64,000 bases of DNA from Sipunculus nudus (GCA_026874595.1 CM049307.1:63144370-63208369); one strand, 5' to 3'. Positions 23,701-33,261 are shown, counted from the first letter of the stretch. A program made the numbers and translations. Notes: a model not told the origin generated them from the letters alone.

Positions 23701-26700
23701 TTAAAATTGACCTGTCATGAGCGGACACCTGCTAAATGCGGACAGGGACAGTCCTGTTTGGCCAAAAATCCTGTCATAAACGGACACCTGATTCCGATTT
23801 ATCAACAGCCACCAGTTACGCTGCGTGGGTGTATCCGCTGAGCAGCTCTGCCGAACGCTTCCTGCACGCTGTGAACAGCTCGTATATAGATACATTCATA
23901 GATATTATGTTAATCGCAGGAATTCCGTATCACATGACTGACTCGACCAATGAGCATCAACATTAGTTGACACAAGTCTTTTTCTGTCATATAAGCATGG
24001 CTGACGAGTGGCTTGCGCCAACAAACTTGAGGCACTATTTCAAGGTTGCAAAATAATAACGATAGCATATTTGATGATTGTAACTCTAACTGTTGCAAAA
24101 GACGTCAAAATGTTGATTAACAAGAACAATTTGGCCTGCGCAATAATCCAAATATGATTGCAGGGGCACCTGCAGGTGACAACAACCGAACGCTCCCAAA
24201 TACCCCGCCATAATGAATGTCGCCTCATTTGAGGCCCAGTCATGGCAATGTAAATCTGAGAAAATCGTAGCTGAATTTGATGCATCCAGCCATAATCTCA
24301 ATGTCAGGATAAAAGTTTCATGTTGAAAATTATTTCAATCCAAATATTGAGGTCTAAGTCGATGTATTTGAGTTGATTTCAGCGGACCAAACCACCGTAC
24401 ATAGTTCAAATTTTATTGCGAGTAGCACCGCCTGGCAACAGCTAATGAAGGCCACTGAACGCTCTTGATCAGCCCAGCATTTCTGTCATACTGAATGTCC
24501 GCCTGATGTGAAGACGAGTCACAGCAATGTTAATCTGAATAAATCATTGCTAAATTTGAGGCATCCAGTCATAATTTCAATGTTGGGATAAAATACTGAT
24601 GTGGAAAATTGATATCAATCCAATATTGAGTTCGGGGTGTCTGAATTTGAATGATTTCCAATGGACTGTACATAAAGGACATGAGATATAACTCATTTTG
24701 ACAGACATAAATGTACTCTTCAGCGCCGTGGATAGAACATTGCATAAATTTAATTGTTCATTAGAAATTGAAATTAATGCAATATCTTAATGACACCCTT
24801 ATCTTTCATTCCGAATATTCTCCTGTCATGCAAGTTTGGCTAGACCAGAGGTTTGCGGGATGACTTTTATTTATTTATTCAGAAAAACCATTTATTTATT
24901 CAGAAACAATATGTGATTAAGAAATATATAGATATATTTCATTGAATAAAAATTTGTTTTTTAAAGTTAATTTAATAAAAAGTAATTATTTCTTTAAAAT
25001 TGTACTCATGATCCACCATTATTTAATTTTGTATTAATATACCAGCTCTTGAAAGACTTTTAATTATGACATAAAAAAATCTGCTTTCCTGTGTTAGATG
25101 TCCATATAAATATTTTTCATTTTATTTTTATATATAGGTATTTGATTCTTCTGTTTTAATTTTTGAATGAATCTCCATACAGTTCTGCTGTACTCATGGA
25201 ATTTTTCACTTGTAGGCATATGCAGGAGCTGGGACAACTCAAGAGTGAGTGAAAAGTAAGGGAGAAAAATATGAAGAGAGTAGGTCCCTGTTTGTCTAGA
25301 ACACCCTACACAGTGCGGTGTCCGCCCGGCTATCCGCTTCCCAGTTATCCGCTTCCCAAATATCTGCTCACCAAATATCCGCGTGCCCAGATATCCGTGT
25401 CGGTCGAAAACGGTCGAAAATAACCCAGCACGCTTCATATATGGATAAACATGATGAAGGAAGACATCAAGGAACATTTTAATACAGGAGCTACCGGATT
25501 TTGAAGCATTTTTGACCAGATCGCGACATCGCTTTCGAGGCTGGTGTCCTGAATTGGGTCAACGGATTACCGCACGTGTGCGATCACTGAACCGCGACGC
25601 TCCAAGCGAACTTGTACGTGTGAGCCCACCCCGGCCTTAGTTAAAATTAGTGTTTTAAAATCATTGTTTTATTAAATTATTATTAATATACACGTTTTTG
25701 TGTCAGCTTTATATACATTCTTGCAGGTTTTTTATTAAGTTACCTCGAGCGATTGTTTTTGCATCATTCATGACACATATATGTTGACGGACGGACAAAA
25801 AATCTGATTTTAAATTTGTTGACATAAAGGTGATTATAGGAGATAATACATATTCCTTAACAATATTTTTTTACCTTAGAATGTTAGCTTGCATGTTTTC
25901 ATCACGTTAACCTGGGGAAACCCCGCTTCCTTGATATAATTAAGCAGATTCGTGCATTCGAAAACCGCTCCGCCGCAAAAGGGTTCTCTTTAAGTGTAAT
26001 ACAAACATTGATCATGTAACCTTGATTTAATCATTTAGGCAATCACACACGTAATTATATAAACAAACATTATAACATCTGCATTCTCTCTCTCTCTCTC
26101 TCGTCAAATATATATAATCGGACATAAAGTTATTAAATGAGACAAGTCCGGGGTCCATTATAATTAACTTAACTCTCTTTCCGTCTCTTTCATTCTATTT
26201 CTCATTCTCTCTCCTTCTCTGTTTCATTTATCCATTCATTCATTCATTCATTCTTTCTTTCTCGCTAAATATATCGTTATCATACAAAATAAAGTTATTA
26301 AATGAGACAAGTCTGTGAATCATGTAAATTAAATTATCCCCCCCCCTCTCTCTCTCTCTCCCTCTCATTCTTTCTATTATTCTTTCTTTCTATCTCTCTC
26401 ATTAATTCATTCATTAATTCATTCTTCCAATCTTTCTTTCTGTCATTCATGCTTAATATATCGTTATCATAAAAAATAATGTTATTAAATGAGACAAGTC
26501 TGTGAATCATGTAAATTAAATTATCCCCCCCCCCCTCTCTCTCATTCTTTCTATTATTCTTTCTTTCTCTCTCTCATTAATTCATTCATTTAATTATTCT
26601 TCCAAACTTTCTTTCTGTCTTTCTCGCTAAATACATCGTTATCATACAAAATAAAGTTATTATATGAGACAAGTCTGTGAATCATGAAAATTAAATTATT

Positions 26701-29700
26701 CCCTCTCTCTCTCTCATTCTTTCTATTATTCTTTCTTTCTATCTCTCTCATTAATTCATTCTTCCAATCTTTCTTTCTGTCTTTCTCGCTAAATATATTG
26801 TTATCATAAAAAATAGTTATTTAATGACATTAAATTATCCCCCCCCCTCTCTCTCTCTCTCTCTCATTCTTTTTCCATTATTCTTTCTTTCTCTCTCTCA
26901 TTAATTCATTCATTAATTCACTCCTCCAATCTTTCTTACTGTCTTTCTCGCTAAATACATCGTTATCATACAAAATAAAGTTATTATATGAGACAAGTCT
27001 GTGAATCATGAAAATTAAATTATTCCCTCTCTCTCTCTCATTCTTTCTATTATTCTTTTTTTCTATCTCTCTCATTAATTCATTCTTCCAATCTTTCTTT
27101 CTGTCTTTCTCGCTAAATATATTGTTATCATAAAAAATAAAGTTATTTAATGACATTAAATTATCCCCCCCCCCTCTCTCTCTCTCATTCTTTTTCCATT
27201 ATTCTTTCTTTCTCTCTCTCATTAATTCATTCATTAATTCACTCCTCCAATCTTTCTTACTGTCTTTCTCGCTAAATACATCGTTATCATACAAAATAAA
27301 GTTATTATATGAGACAAGTCTGTGAATCATGAAAATTAAATTATTCCCTCTCTCTCTCTCATTCTTTCTATTATTCTTTCTTTCTATCTCTCTCATTAAT
27401 TCATTCTTCCAATCTTTCTTTCTGTCTTTCTCGCTAAATATATTGTTATCATAAAAAATAAAGTTATTTAATGACATTAAATTATCCCCCCCCCCTCTCT
27501 CTCTCTCTCTCTCATTCTTTTTCCATTATTCTTTCTTTCTCTCTCTCATTAATTCATTCATTAATTCACTCCTCCAATCTTTCTTACTGTCTTTCTCGCT
27601 AAATATATCGTTATCATGCAAAATAAAGTTATTTAATGAGACAAATCTGTTACGTGTTTTATCTCTTTGATATATTTTGATGATCAACCCGTTACTGTAG
27701 CAAAAGGTAACTTTCTGATGATGTTCTTTGATCTGCTAAACAAACTTGCTTTGAACAGGAGAATGGCCCAGGTGTCACTTGGTAAAATCAAAACAAGGAA
27801 ACAAATTAACTTGAACATGAGTACTAATTAACCACCCGAATTATGTATATATAAAGTACTCTCCTGTGATTGTTACCATAATACTATCAGTACTCTGCAT
27901 GCACGAACGTCTTTTTGTCAACTTGACTGGTGGCAGCTTGAGTTTCTTCATCGAGTGACTTTTGTTTAAAACTAAACAACACAGTCGGGAAAGTAAAAGT
28001 AAACAGCTTCCTTCGGGGAATACATGATGGATCAAGACAACATGGATCCGTCCGTCAACATGTGTCATGAATGATGCAAAAACAATCGCTCGAGGTAACT
28101 TAATAAAAAACCTGCAAGAATGTATATAAAGCTGACACAAAAACGTGTTAATTAATAATAATTTAATAAAACAATGATTTTAAAACACTAATATTAACTA
28201 AGGCCGGATGGGCTCACACGTACAAGTTCGCTTGGAGCGTCGCGGTTCAGTGATCGCACTCGTGCGGTAATCCGTTGACCCAATTCAGGACACCAGCCTC
28301 GAAAGTGATGTCGCGATCTGGTCAAAAATGCTTCAAAAACCGGTAGCTCCTGTATTAAAATGTTCCTTAATGTCTTCCTTCATCATCTTTATCCAAGATC
28401 GTTGCATATATTAAGCGTGCAGGTACATTTTCGACCGTTTTCGACCGACACGGATATCTGGGCACGCGGATATTTGGTGAGCAGATATTTGGGAAGCGGA
28501 TAACTGGGAAGCGGATAGCCGGGCCTGAACCCACAGTGCATGAGTGTAAGCGATTCTACAGCAGCTCCCAATTATTATATATTGTGTTGTCATTATGATC
28601 CGTGTAGTATTACTAAAATAGAAACTCTTCTTCTATTATCTATCTGTCTATCTTCTATCTGTATTTGGACAGATCTGTCCAATGATCCATATGGTTAACT
28701 CCTAACACTGTACTGTACTGCTTACTGCTTGATAACCATGTCAACCATGGCCATTGGATACATACTGTAGCAAGATATAAGTAACCATATATTCTGTTTT
28801 TTAATACTACCCCAGGTGTCTCACCTTTTTGGCGCAATTACAGAATCTGGTCTACATATCAATCTGGCCAGGATGGGTCTAAACTGGCTGAAACCGTCTA
28901 ACAAAGGTACATAAGCCATGACGGCTATTCAAGAACTAAAACTGATGTATATTCACCCCTTGTCCTTAATGGACTGTATATACTTGCTGCTTGTTGTTTT
29001 CTCAACCTTAAGCAATATCCAATATATCCGTCCATCACTGTAAATGTCTCGCTGTGTTGTGTCCCCTATAGCACTAACTATGCTTACGTAAGACACAAGA
29101 ATTCAACAGGGATGGAATTGGCCGGGATGTGGGAGCTGTAGATCCAGTTGTGGCTCTGTTTAAAAAAACAGAGCCACAGGTCCCTGCCTTAATTTATCTA
29201 GTGGACAGTAGCGCATGCAGGTGACAAGGCTGTACCCACTTGGGTACATTCAGCCTGTGGTTAAGCTGGGGGTGATTGGCTGGTTATTGTTTCAGGCTAG
29301 CCCCTGTGCATTGCATGTGTTATAATCATCACTTCCAAGGTACTGGCCTATTGGGCTGTGTTACATCATCACTTCCAAGGTACTGGCCTATTGGGCTGCG
29401 CCCAGCTGAAATGTGATACATGGGCCTGGCCAGCAGAAACAGTCCAGTGTGTTACCTTGGTAACAACACTGACTGTAGGCAGTGGTCTGTGTATGGTGTG
29501 TGTGCCCTGGTCCTTACAGGACACTCACACCATGCACAAGTGATGATGTAACACATGCATATACTGCTTGATACAATCACACAGGGGCACTGGGATAGGC
29601 ACCCAACATCAGGTGTAACCATACTCACTGTGCTCTAGATAAATGAAGGCAGGGACCTGTGGCTCTGTGTTTACAACAGAGCTACAACTGGGTGGGAGCA

Positions 29701-30244
29701 GCAGCCCCTGTTTCATTTATTCCTTTTGTGTTTTAGTACACTTTATGTGCTTTATTTTGCTTTAAAATCCTATTTTTGAACATTTCTCAATGCTAGCAGG
29801 GGTTTGGGGACGTTTTCTGAAAATTGCTGCCCATAACTATGGCATAAGAACCAACAAATCAGGATATTATCGCTCAAGTAAAGAGCACTTACCACACAAA
29901 CTTTGATGTTTAAACTGTATTACACGTAAAACTCGCCCATTAATCAGATATAAGAATTCCAATGACAACATTGCATAGTCTTACACTCGATCTGTTGGTC
30001 AGAAGTGAGGTCGGAAGGTTTTATCGAGTGGATTCCACTGTCAAAATCCACATGACGAAGCATTTTGACAGCAAAATCAAACTAAGTAAAATACAGTATA
30101 TACTACTTATTTTCCCGTTAATCGGTGTTTATTATATTTGTTACCAACCTGGGCTAATTTCTCGCACTCAGGAAGTTTCTCGTCGACAGTGGAACTGTAG
30201 TCCACTTCCATTTTTTGAAGGCGTCCATCGCCGGTTCCTTCCAT
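11578..30244 (-). CDS. PSMD12: 26S proteasome non-ATPase regulatory subunit 12 (Rpn5), split gene
   Basis: PSMD12 is a PCI-domain subunit of the 19S lid of the 26S proteasome. It helps hold the lid together and position the deubiquitinase Rpn11; it acts in cytosol and nucleus. Eleven coding exons on the minus strand translate to a protein colinear with the animal family from start to stop. Landmarks include [17 protein letters not shown] near the N-terminus, [17 protein letters not shown] and [13 protein letters not shown] in the middle, [21 protein letters not shown]-type PCI residues (here [19 protein letters not shown]) and [12 protein letters not shown] near the end. Summed exons give about 445.7 codons; a missing 25-nt microexon would bring this to 454, against about 456 in human. 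The gene is convergent with the left-edge gene and divergent from PITPNC1. Intron 1 (20895-30148) is swollen to 9.25 kb by transposons. Apart from the missing microexon, the exons are intact and in phase. Confidence 0.97.
12007..12706 (-). mobile_element. Repeat family H: tandem-cored element, Helitron-like terminus
   Basis: This is an intron insertion between the last two PSMD12 exons. Read on the minus strand, it begins near TTAGGGCCCCACTTG, where AGGGC and GCCCT form a 5' palindrome. A GTCCGTC-type head and a core of 147-bp tandem units follow; the word GCGGCCATATTGGAATTC recurs at about 12358 and 12505. It ends GACCACATCTAG followed by TTTT. The CTAG-TT end resembles families B and D, but the 3' hairpin is weak, so assignment to Helitron-like elements is tentative. 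Boundaries are by motif only. Confidence 0.55.
12943..13020 (-). CDS. PSMD12: PSMD12 PCI exon
   Basis: 26 codons in phase 0, with acceptor TTTGTTGCAG above 13020 and donor GTAAGTGC below 12943. It encodes [20 protein letters not shown] and the following LDLTEG, the most conserved part of the PCI helix-turn-helix in this family. Confidence 0.97.
14431..14608 (-). CDS. PSMD12: PSMD12 exon with the conserved TATDVF / RWKDLK segment
   Basis: 178 bp. The first base (A at 14608) completes the AAA codon begun by the previous exon, and the exon ends GAACAT before donor GTAAGT. It encodes [14 protein letters not shown], then [14 protein letters not shown] and [13 protein letters not shown]. This matches the family at corresponding positions with conservative changes. 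Confidence 0.97.
15217..15329 (-). CDS. PSMD12: PSMD12 exon ([20 protein letters not shown])
   Basis: 113 bp starting in phase 0 (GCT CTG AAG) after acceptor CATTCACAG and ending AAGTACAA before donor GTAAGG. The segment VLYVILAP(Y/F)DNEQSDL is a family signature in the TPR-like helical repeats before the PCI domain. Confidence 0.97.
15923..16057 (-). CDS. PSMD12: PSMD12 exon ([14 protein letters not shown])
   Basis: 45 codons in phase 0, with acceptor CTTGACAG above 16057 and donor ATG then GTCAGT below 15923. It encodes [18 protein letters not shown] and [13 protein letters not shown]. The donor has C at +3, weaker than its neighbours, but the phase and homology fit exactly. Confidence 0.96.
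16277..16530 (+). repeat. Dispersed repeat, pair member of 37128-37340
   Basis: Shares a colinear series of words with 37128-37340: TCTGAGAACAAAAAAT, GTTCTTGAAATGGTGTA, CAACACAGAATTTAGTCC and ATTTTCCA. Both copies lie in introns. No termini or coding capacity seen. Confidence 0.7.
16670..16980. repeat. Degenerate AATTTAAGACCTTTTTAAGAC repeat
   Basis: Copies of an AAATTTAAGACCTTTTTAAGAC-like word occur near 16700, 16730, 16910 and 16950 just downstream of a PSMD12 exon. The two ends resemble imperfect inverted or direct copies of one another, suggesting an old MITE-like insertion. Family not recognised. Confidence 0.45.
17022..17171 (-). CDS. PSMD12: PSMD12 exon ([18 protein letters not shown])
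   Basis: 50 codons in phase 0, with acceptor TTTTGAACAG and donor GTGAGC. It encodes [20 protein letters not shown], the basic [10 protein letters not shown] helix and [15 protein letters not shown]. This is among the most conserved exons of the gene. Confidence 0.98.
17791..17895 (-). CDS. PSMD12: PSMD12 exon ([17 protein letters not shown])
   Basis: 35 codons in phase 0, with acceptor TTTTTTCAG and donor GTAAAA. It encodes the [11 protein letters not shown] helix and AATILQELQ, both matching the animal family. Confidence 0.97.
18446..18553 (-). CDS. PSMD12: PSMD12 exon ([16 protein letters not shown])
   Basis: 36 codons in phase 0, with acceptor TTTTCTCCAG and donor GTATGTG. It encodes [20 protein letters not shown] and [15 protein letters not shown], colinear with the family. 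Confidence 0.97.
20243..20349 (-). CDS. PSMD12: PSMD12 exon ([20 protein letters not shown])
   Basis: 107 bp that begins with GG completing a split codon, then CGT ATT CTG GTG, and ends AAACAA before donor GTGAGT. It encodes [20 protein letters not shown] and [15 protein letters not shown]. The exon demands one base from an upstream exon, which the neighbouring upstream exon (20835-20894) does not supply. This is the basis for the missing-microexon finding. Confidence 0.97.
20835..20894 (-). CDS. PSMD12: PSMD12 second coding exon
   Basis: 20 codons, entering in phase 0 after acceptor CTTTTTTAG and leaving in phase 0 at donor GTAAGTG. It encodes [20 protein letters not shown], matching the family up to the TRT just before the conserved ASDMVSTS-type turn. 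Confidence 0.96.
21285..22591 (-). mobile_element. Element B1: Helitron2/Helentron-like non-autonomous element
   Basis: It splits the LINE reading frame between FLGIT and INEHMKW. Read on the minus strand, it starts TTGTATCCGCC with a palindrome (TATCCGC ... GCGGATA, 22561-22588), then ACTATGTTTT and a (GCC)n block (22521-22541). Four head-to-tail units of about 279-280 bp follow. Toward the end comes GGCGGATACAAGTAG, then hairpin GTAGTCG-CTTGT-CGACTAC, and the terminus CTAG (21285-21288) followed by TT. Removing it restores the LINE frame with no duplicated target, which fits rolling-circle insertion between A-T or T-T. No protein is encoded. Similar tandem-cored elements (pearl, DINE/HINE types) are known; the exact family is not recognised. 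Confidence 0.8.
21360..22350. repeat. Tandem array of about 279-bp units inside B1
   Basis: The word AACCCAAGGCAGAC recurs near 21652, 21931 and 22211, with a first variant near 21372, giving a 279-280 bp period. Most units carry the 12-bp palindrome GGTGGCGCCACC or a close variant twice, about 128 and 152 bp apart (for example 21421, 21549, 21829, 22109, 22257). Confidence 0.92.
23610..23800. repeat. Repeat fragment with CCTGTCATGAGCGGACACC words
   Basis: Repeated ACCTGTCATGAGCGGACACCT-like words (near 23622, 23709, 23771) with matching gaps recall the ACCTGTCTAATAAGACCACCTG body of family E farther right. No TACAGTG ends are visible, so this is at most an internal or decayed relative. Confidence 0.4.
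24150..24690. repeat. Tandem duplication of about 277 bp
   Basis: Two diverged copies in direct orientation share GAACGCTC, GAATGTC, GGCATCCAG/TGCATCCAG, CATAAT.TCAATGT..GGATAAAA and ATCAATCC words in the same order, with an offset of 277 bp (GCATCCAG at about 24283 and 24560). Non-coding; part of PSMD12 intron 1. Confidence 0.65.
25317..28531. mobile_element. Foldback/Mutator-like element with about 480-bp inverted repeats
   Basis: 25317-25797 and 28047-28531 are inverted copies of each other over about 480 bp. Outer ends read CCCGGCTATCCGCTTCCCAG and its complement; the inner ends share CGAGCGATTGTTTTTGCATC. The 8-bp word CACAGTGC flanks both ends (25309-25316 and 28532-28539), a probable target-site duplication. 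Each arm starts with short tandem units of the ATCCGCTTCCCA type. The interior is non-coding and dominated by a CT-rich array. Long inverted repeats with an 8-9 bp duplication suggest a Mutator-like or foldback element; no transposase is present. Confidence 0.85.
26090..27645. repeat. CT-rich higher-order array, 321-bp dimeric units
   Basis: Blocks of CTCTCTCT, TTCTTTCTTTC and ATTAATTCATTCATT alternate with a conserved core CGCTAAATA(T/C)AT(C/T)GTTATCAT and GAGACAAGTCTGTGAATCAT. Single units are about 160 bp. In the right half, pairs of units repeat almost exactly with a 321-bp offset (26878 equals 27199), showing recent homogenisation. Open frames here are by-products of the repeat. Confidence 0.9.
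29128..29705. mobile_element. Short element with about 65-bp inverted ends
   Basis: The left arm (about 29128-29200) and right arm (about 29632-29703) are inverted: CAGAGCCACAGGTCCCTGCC then TTAATTTATCTAG against CTAGATAAATGAAGGCAGGG then ACCTGTGGCTCTG. Each arm also has its own small hairpin of GGCTCTG/CAGAGCC. Inside is a 38-bp direct duplication (ATCACTTCCAAGGTACTGGC at about 29329 and 29367). MITE-like, no coding capacity, superfamily not assigned. Confidence 0.75.
30149..30244 (-). CDS. PSMD12: PSMD12 first coding exon
   Basis: The ATG at 30244-30242 sits in a strong context (AAACC ATG G). It encodes [20 protein letters not shown] then [12 protein letters not shown], 32 codons, ending at donor CAG then GTTGGT. 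This matches the family N-terminus, where KMEVDYSATVDQRLPEC is conserved. Ten bases upstream of the ATG is TTAACTTGCTTGACAG, which also looks like an acceptor, so a 5' UTR intron is possible. Confidence 0.95.
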
Positions 30245-30694
30245 GGTTTCTTTCTGTCAAGCAAGTTAAATGATAATGAACAGGAAAGCTTGTAATATAT
30301 CAATAAACCGCAAAGTAGTATCGTTATCGCAGTTTTTAGTTGTTCAACTAAAAAATAATGATCCAAGAATTATATTACATTTTTAATAGTTAATAAAATC
30401 CTACACAAAACTGATACATCATATATTATATTCATGTATTATATTAAATATACTAACTGCTTGGTTGCATATGATCAGAAATGCATGTTTACACTGAAAG
30501 GAAAAATAATTGCATGGGCAATGAATGAAATTACATTGTTTGGCTTATTAATTTAGGACATGCATATGCTTATGGATAACACACATTAAAGATAATTTAC
30601 ATAATGATTTAATTAATTACATAAAATAATTTATTTAATTAAATCTATTAATCAAATTAACCAAATTTATCAAGGGAGAGAGATAATTAAAATC
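30245..30694. promoter_or_regulatory. PSMD12 5' UTR/promoter side of the divergent gene pair
   Basis: AT-rich sequence directly upstream of the PSMD12 start. The true transcription start is not visible: there is no clear TATA box at a fixed distance and no CpG-rich block. It faces the PITPNC1 start at 33214, with old transposon copies between them. Confidence 0.35.
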
Positions 30695-31250
30695 TGTCTG
30701 ACCATTAGACTGGTATGTTTAGAACCTATGAATCCAAAAGAAGACAGACGATTACATATATATATATTCCTTAATTCTACTCCCAAACCCAAAACTGGGT
30801 CACCGCATCATCGTTTCATTGAGAAGTTGAGAAAAAATCAATTTCCATAGAAAACCTATTGTTACACTTCAGGTAGGCCTATTATCAAGTCCACTCGTTT
30901 ATTTTATTCATATTTGGTTTAAAGCTTCCTCTATATATTTTCTATGTACCTGCCAGAAATTACGTCAGTATTAAATAATTTGAAGAATTTAAGGACTTGA
31001 ACATGAGGTATCTTATTAAAATGGAAAGAAATATATTTTCTAACTTAACATGATAAATTTTTAAGCTAGAGATTTTTTTTATGGATATAACATTTTTTAA
31101 TCAAGATTTAATTGCATAACAGCTAGATGTTATACAGAATTATGTAAATTTGTAAAATATTGGTATGAATCAATACTTTAAATTTTGCCCAACTTGGCCA
31201 GGCCATGGCACATTTCTTGTGGAGTAAGTATAATGTTGATGTCATTTTCA
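30695..31250 (+). mobile_element. Decayed copy A1 of repeat family A
   Basis: Colinear with the body of A4 (52450-53010): ACCTATGAATCCAAAA, CCCAAAACTGGGTCAC, TACCTGCCAGAAATTA, TTAACATGATAAATTTTTAA and AATTTTGCCCAACTTGG occur in the same order. The head and tail are lost. It lies between the two divergent genes. Confidence 0.75.
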
Positions 31251-32060
31251 CAGATAGCCGCGGACAGCGACGAACCAGTGCTAAGTTCCACATTGCGTCA
31301 GTCAATATAATGAAAAACAATTTAGGAATCCATTTTAATTGGCTATTCTATTTCACAGCATGAATCAGCATGTATCCACAGCAAGGATATAATCATTAAT
31401 ATATAATATTTAAAATCAATTGTTAAAAAAACTGTAGCTTTTCCCAAGTTTAGAACAGCTAGTCATAGTAATGATACATAAATTAATTGCATATACTTCA
31501 GTTGCAGACATTAATGTAGGCACACCTGGCTAAAAGTATATGCTTCACTCAGGACAGCACATTGCTGAGCTATATAGGCTTCCCTTGGGTGCGTTCTTAC
31601 CATGCACGTGATTTCCCAGGCATATCGAAACCTAGCTCATAAGTATAGACTCCTTAATTGCTTTTTTAGTGCAATATAAATTTTTAGTAAATTTTAGTTA
31701 ATTCTTTGGCGCCATCGGCGGCTAATCGGAACCATACAACTAGTTCTTGAGATCGTTGTCCCTGGGATCGATGACACTACTGGGCGGCATTTCATCCAAT
31801 AAATCGTATTTTTAGCACATTTAAATGAAGGATGAAAAAGGCTTATTCTTAAATTTAATTAATCCAACATTGAAAAACATTTCTCTTAGATTTCAAGAAT
31901 ATATTTTTTTTATCCACATACGAAATAAGTCAGTGGCGTCAATTTATCTTCAAGGATGACTCACATGGTGGGGAGATGACTCACAGGGGGGGGGGGGGGG
32001 AGGGTTGCAGGCGTGGAGGGTAGTCAAATTTGGGATAAAACATACATGTTTATACATGTA

Positions 32061-32098
<38 letters not shown>

Positions 32099-32315
32099 TA
32101 CATTTCATTTTCTGTATGACACATATCAAATATATATCAATTAAATATAAGGATTAAAAAAATAAGGTATATGTTAATTCTGATTAAATCATTTAGATAT
32201 AAATATTTTATAGTAAACTCATAAATGGAACCACAGTCTATAATTCTATTTATTTATATATTTCATTTGAAATATATAAATATTATCCTCTGAATAGTGG
32301 GGGGGGGGGGGGGGA
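31251..32315. other. Intergenic sequence between PSMD12 and PITPNC1
   Basis: AT-rich, no exon seen. Holds a run of about 14 G near 31986, a (TA)n tract near 32062-32100 and a run of about 16 G near 32299-32314. Any shared regulatory sequence of the gene pair would be here or at 32854-33213, but I see no recognisable motif cluster. Confidence 0.4.
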
Positions 32316-32790
32316 TTTAGCTCAGCTGACTATAAGTCATCTGATCATGAGCTTTAAAGCTATGGTCCATTATCCGTCGTCCGAGCATCCGTCCGTCGTG
32401 CCTTCCGTCCGTTTAAAACCGTTAGACCTACGAATCCAAATTCGATATACTTTTAGATGTCTCAAGATCTCCTATCAAACCGAAAACTGGGTCACTGCGA
32501 CATAGGTCCTTCGAGAAATAAACGAAAACCCTCAATTTTCCATTGAAAACCTATTATCACACTAAAGGACTACCTAATATCAAAACCACTCATCTGTTTA
32601 AATTCATATTTACCATAAATATTTTCATATATATAGTTAATTCCTTTGTACACGATAGAAGTTAGGTCAGAATTACGTATTTTTTTAAAGTTATGAGCCT
32701 AAACATAATGCACTTGTAAACTATCAGGAAAATTATTTACTCACTTAACATGATAATCATGATTCAGTTGTAACCCCAAAATTAGATCTG

Positions 32791-32795
<5 letters not shown>
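32316..32795 (+). mobile_element. Copy A2 of repeat family A, head-bearing
   Basis: Starts TTTAGCTCAGCTGACTATAA, the family A head, followed by the GTCCGTC-rich stretch and then CCGAAAACTGGGTCAC and TTAACATGATAAT. It stops at the (GA)n tract at 32796 and so lacks the tail. Confidence 0.8.

Positions 32796-32853
<58 letters not shown>
32796..32853. repeat. (GA)n microsatellite
   Basis: About 58 bases of uninterrupted GA/AG dinucleotide, 360 bases upstream of the PITPNC1 start codon. Could be a GAGA-type promoter-proximal sequence or merely a microsatellite at the broken end of repeat A2. Confidence 0.95.
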
Positions 32854-32856
<3 letters not shown>

Positions 32857-33213
32857 ATTATGCTTTAATTAGTTTTAAAAGGAATAATGTAAATTTTGAT
32901 TGTACAAATGTTATTTAAATATTAATATTAGAAACTTTGTAATCGTAACACGAAAACTGTATTGAGGAACTGAACCAGCTCTCGCTAGTGCGGTTAATTC
33001 ACGAGGGAAGTTCTCACTTTACAGCTACATTTTCATCCAATGGACCTGCTTCGTCTGTCAACATAACTAGACTGGTGTGTGCGCTGGGTCAATGAGGGTC
33101 ATGGAGCTGACAGCGAGTGCATGAATGCTAATTGGATTCGCTCCCGCGGTAGCAACAACCTGCCATAATAAGTATCCAGCAATATATCATCAGGGTATTA
33201 GGAATATACAAAC
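32854..33213 (+). promoter_or_regulatory. PITPNC1: Upstream region and 5' UTR of PITPNC1
   Basis: Base composition rises in GC from about 32960 (AACCAGCTCTCGCTAGTGCG, GGATTCGCTCCCGCGGTAGC), unlike the AT-rich repeats to the left. This is consistent with a promoter and 5' UTR just ahead of the start codon at 33214. There is no TATA box at a clear position. Inferred from composition and location. Confidence 0.45.
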
Positions 33214-33261
33214 ATGTTGCTGAAGGAATACCGAATATGCATGCCCCTAACGGTAGAAGAG
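33214..33261 (+). CDS. PITPNC1: PITPNC1 exon 1 (cytoplasmic phosphatidylinositol transfer protein 1)
   Basis: Sixteen codons, MLLKEYRICMPLTVEE, from ATG 33214 to GAG 33261, followed by a strong donor GTGAGT. The peptide matches the N-terminus of the class II phosphatidylinositol transfer proteins and is nearly identical to vertebrate PITPNC1 (RdgB-beta), where I recall MLLKEYRICMPLTVDE. RdgB/PITPNM proteins usually read KEYRIPLP here, so PITPNC1 fits best. The protein moves phosphatidylinositol and phosphatidic acid between membranes; this exon forms the first strand of the lipid-binding fold. The next exon (expected to start YRIGQLYM) is not seen before 64000, so only exon 1 is present. It is divergent from PSMD12. 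Confidence 0.92.

Noticed and set aside
26878-27477. Two nearly identical 92-residue minus-strand open frames ([17 protein letters not shown]-type)
   Set aside because: They are exactly one 321-bp unit apart and translate CT-rich array sequence; the identity is that of the DNA repeat, with no splice or start context.
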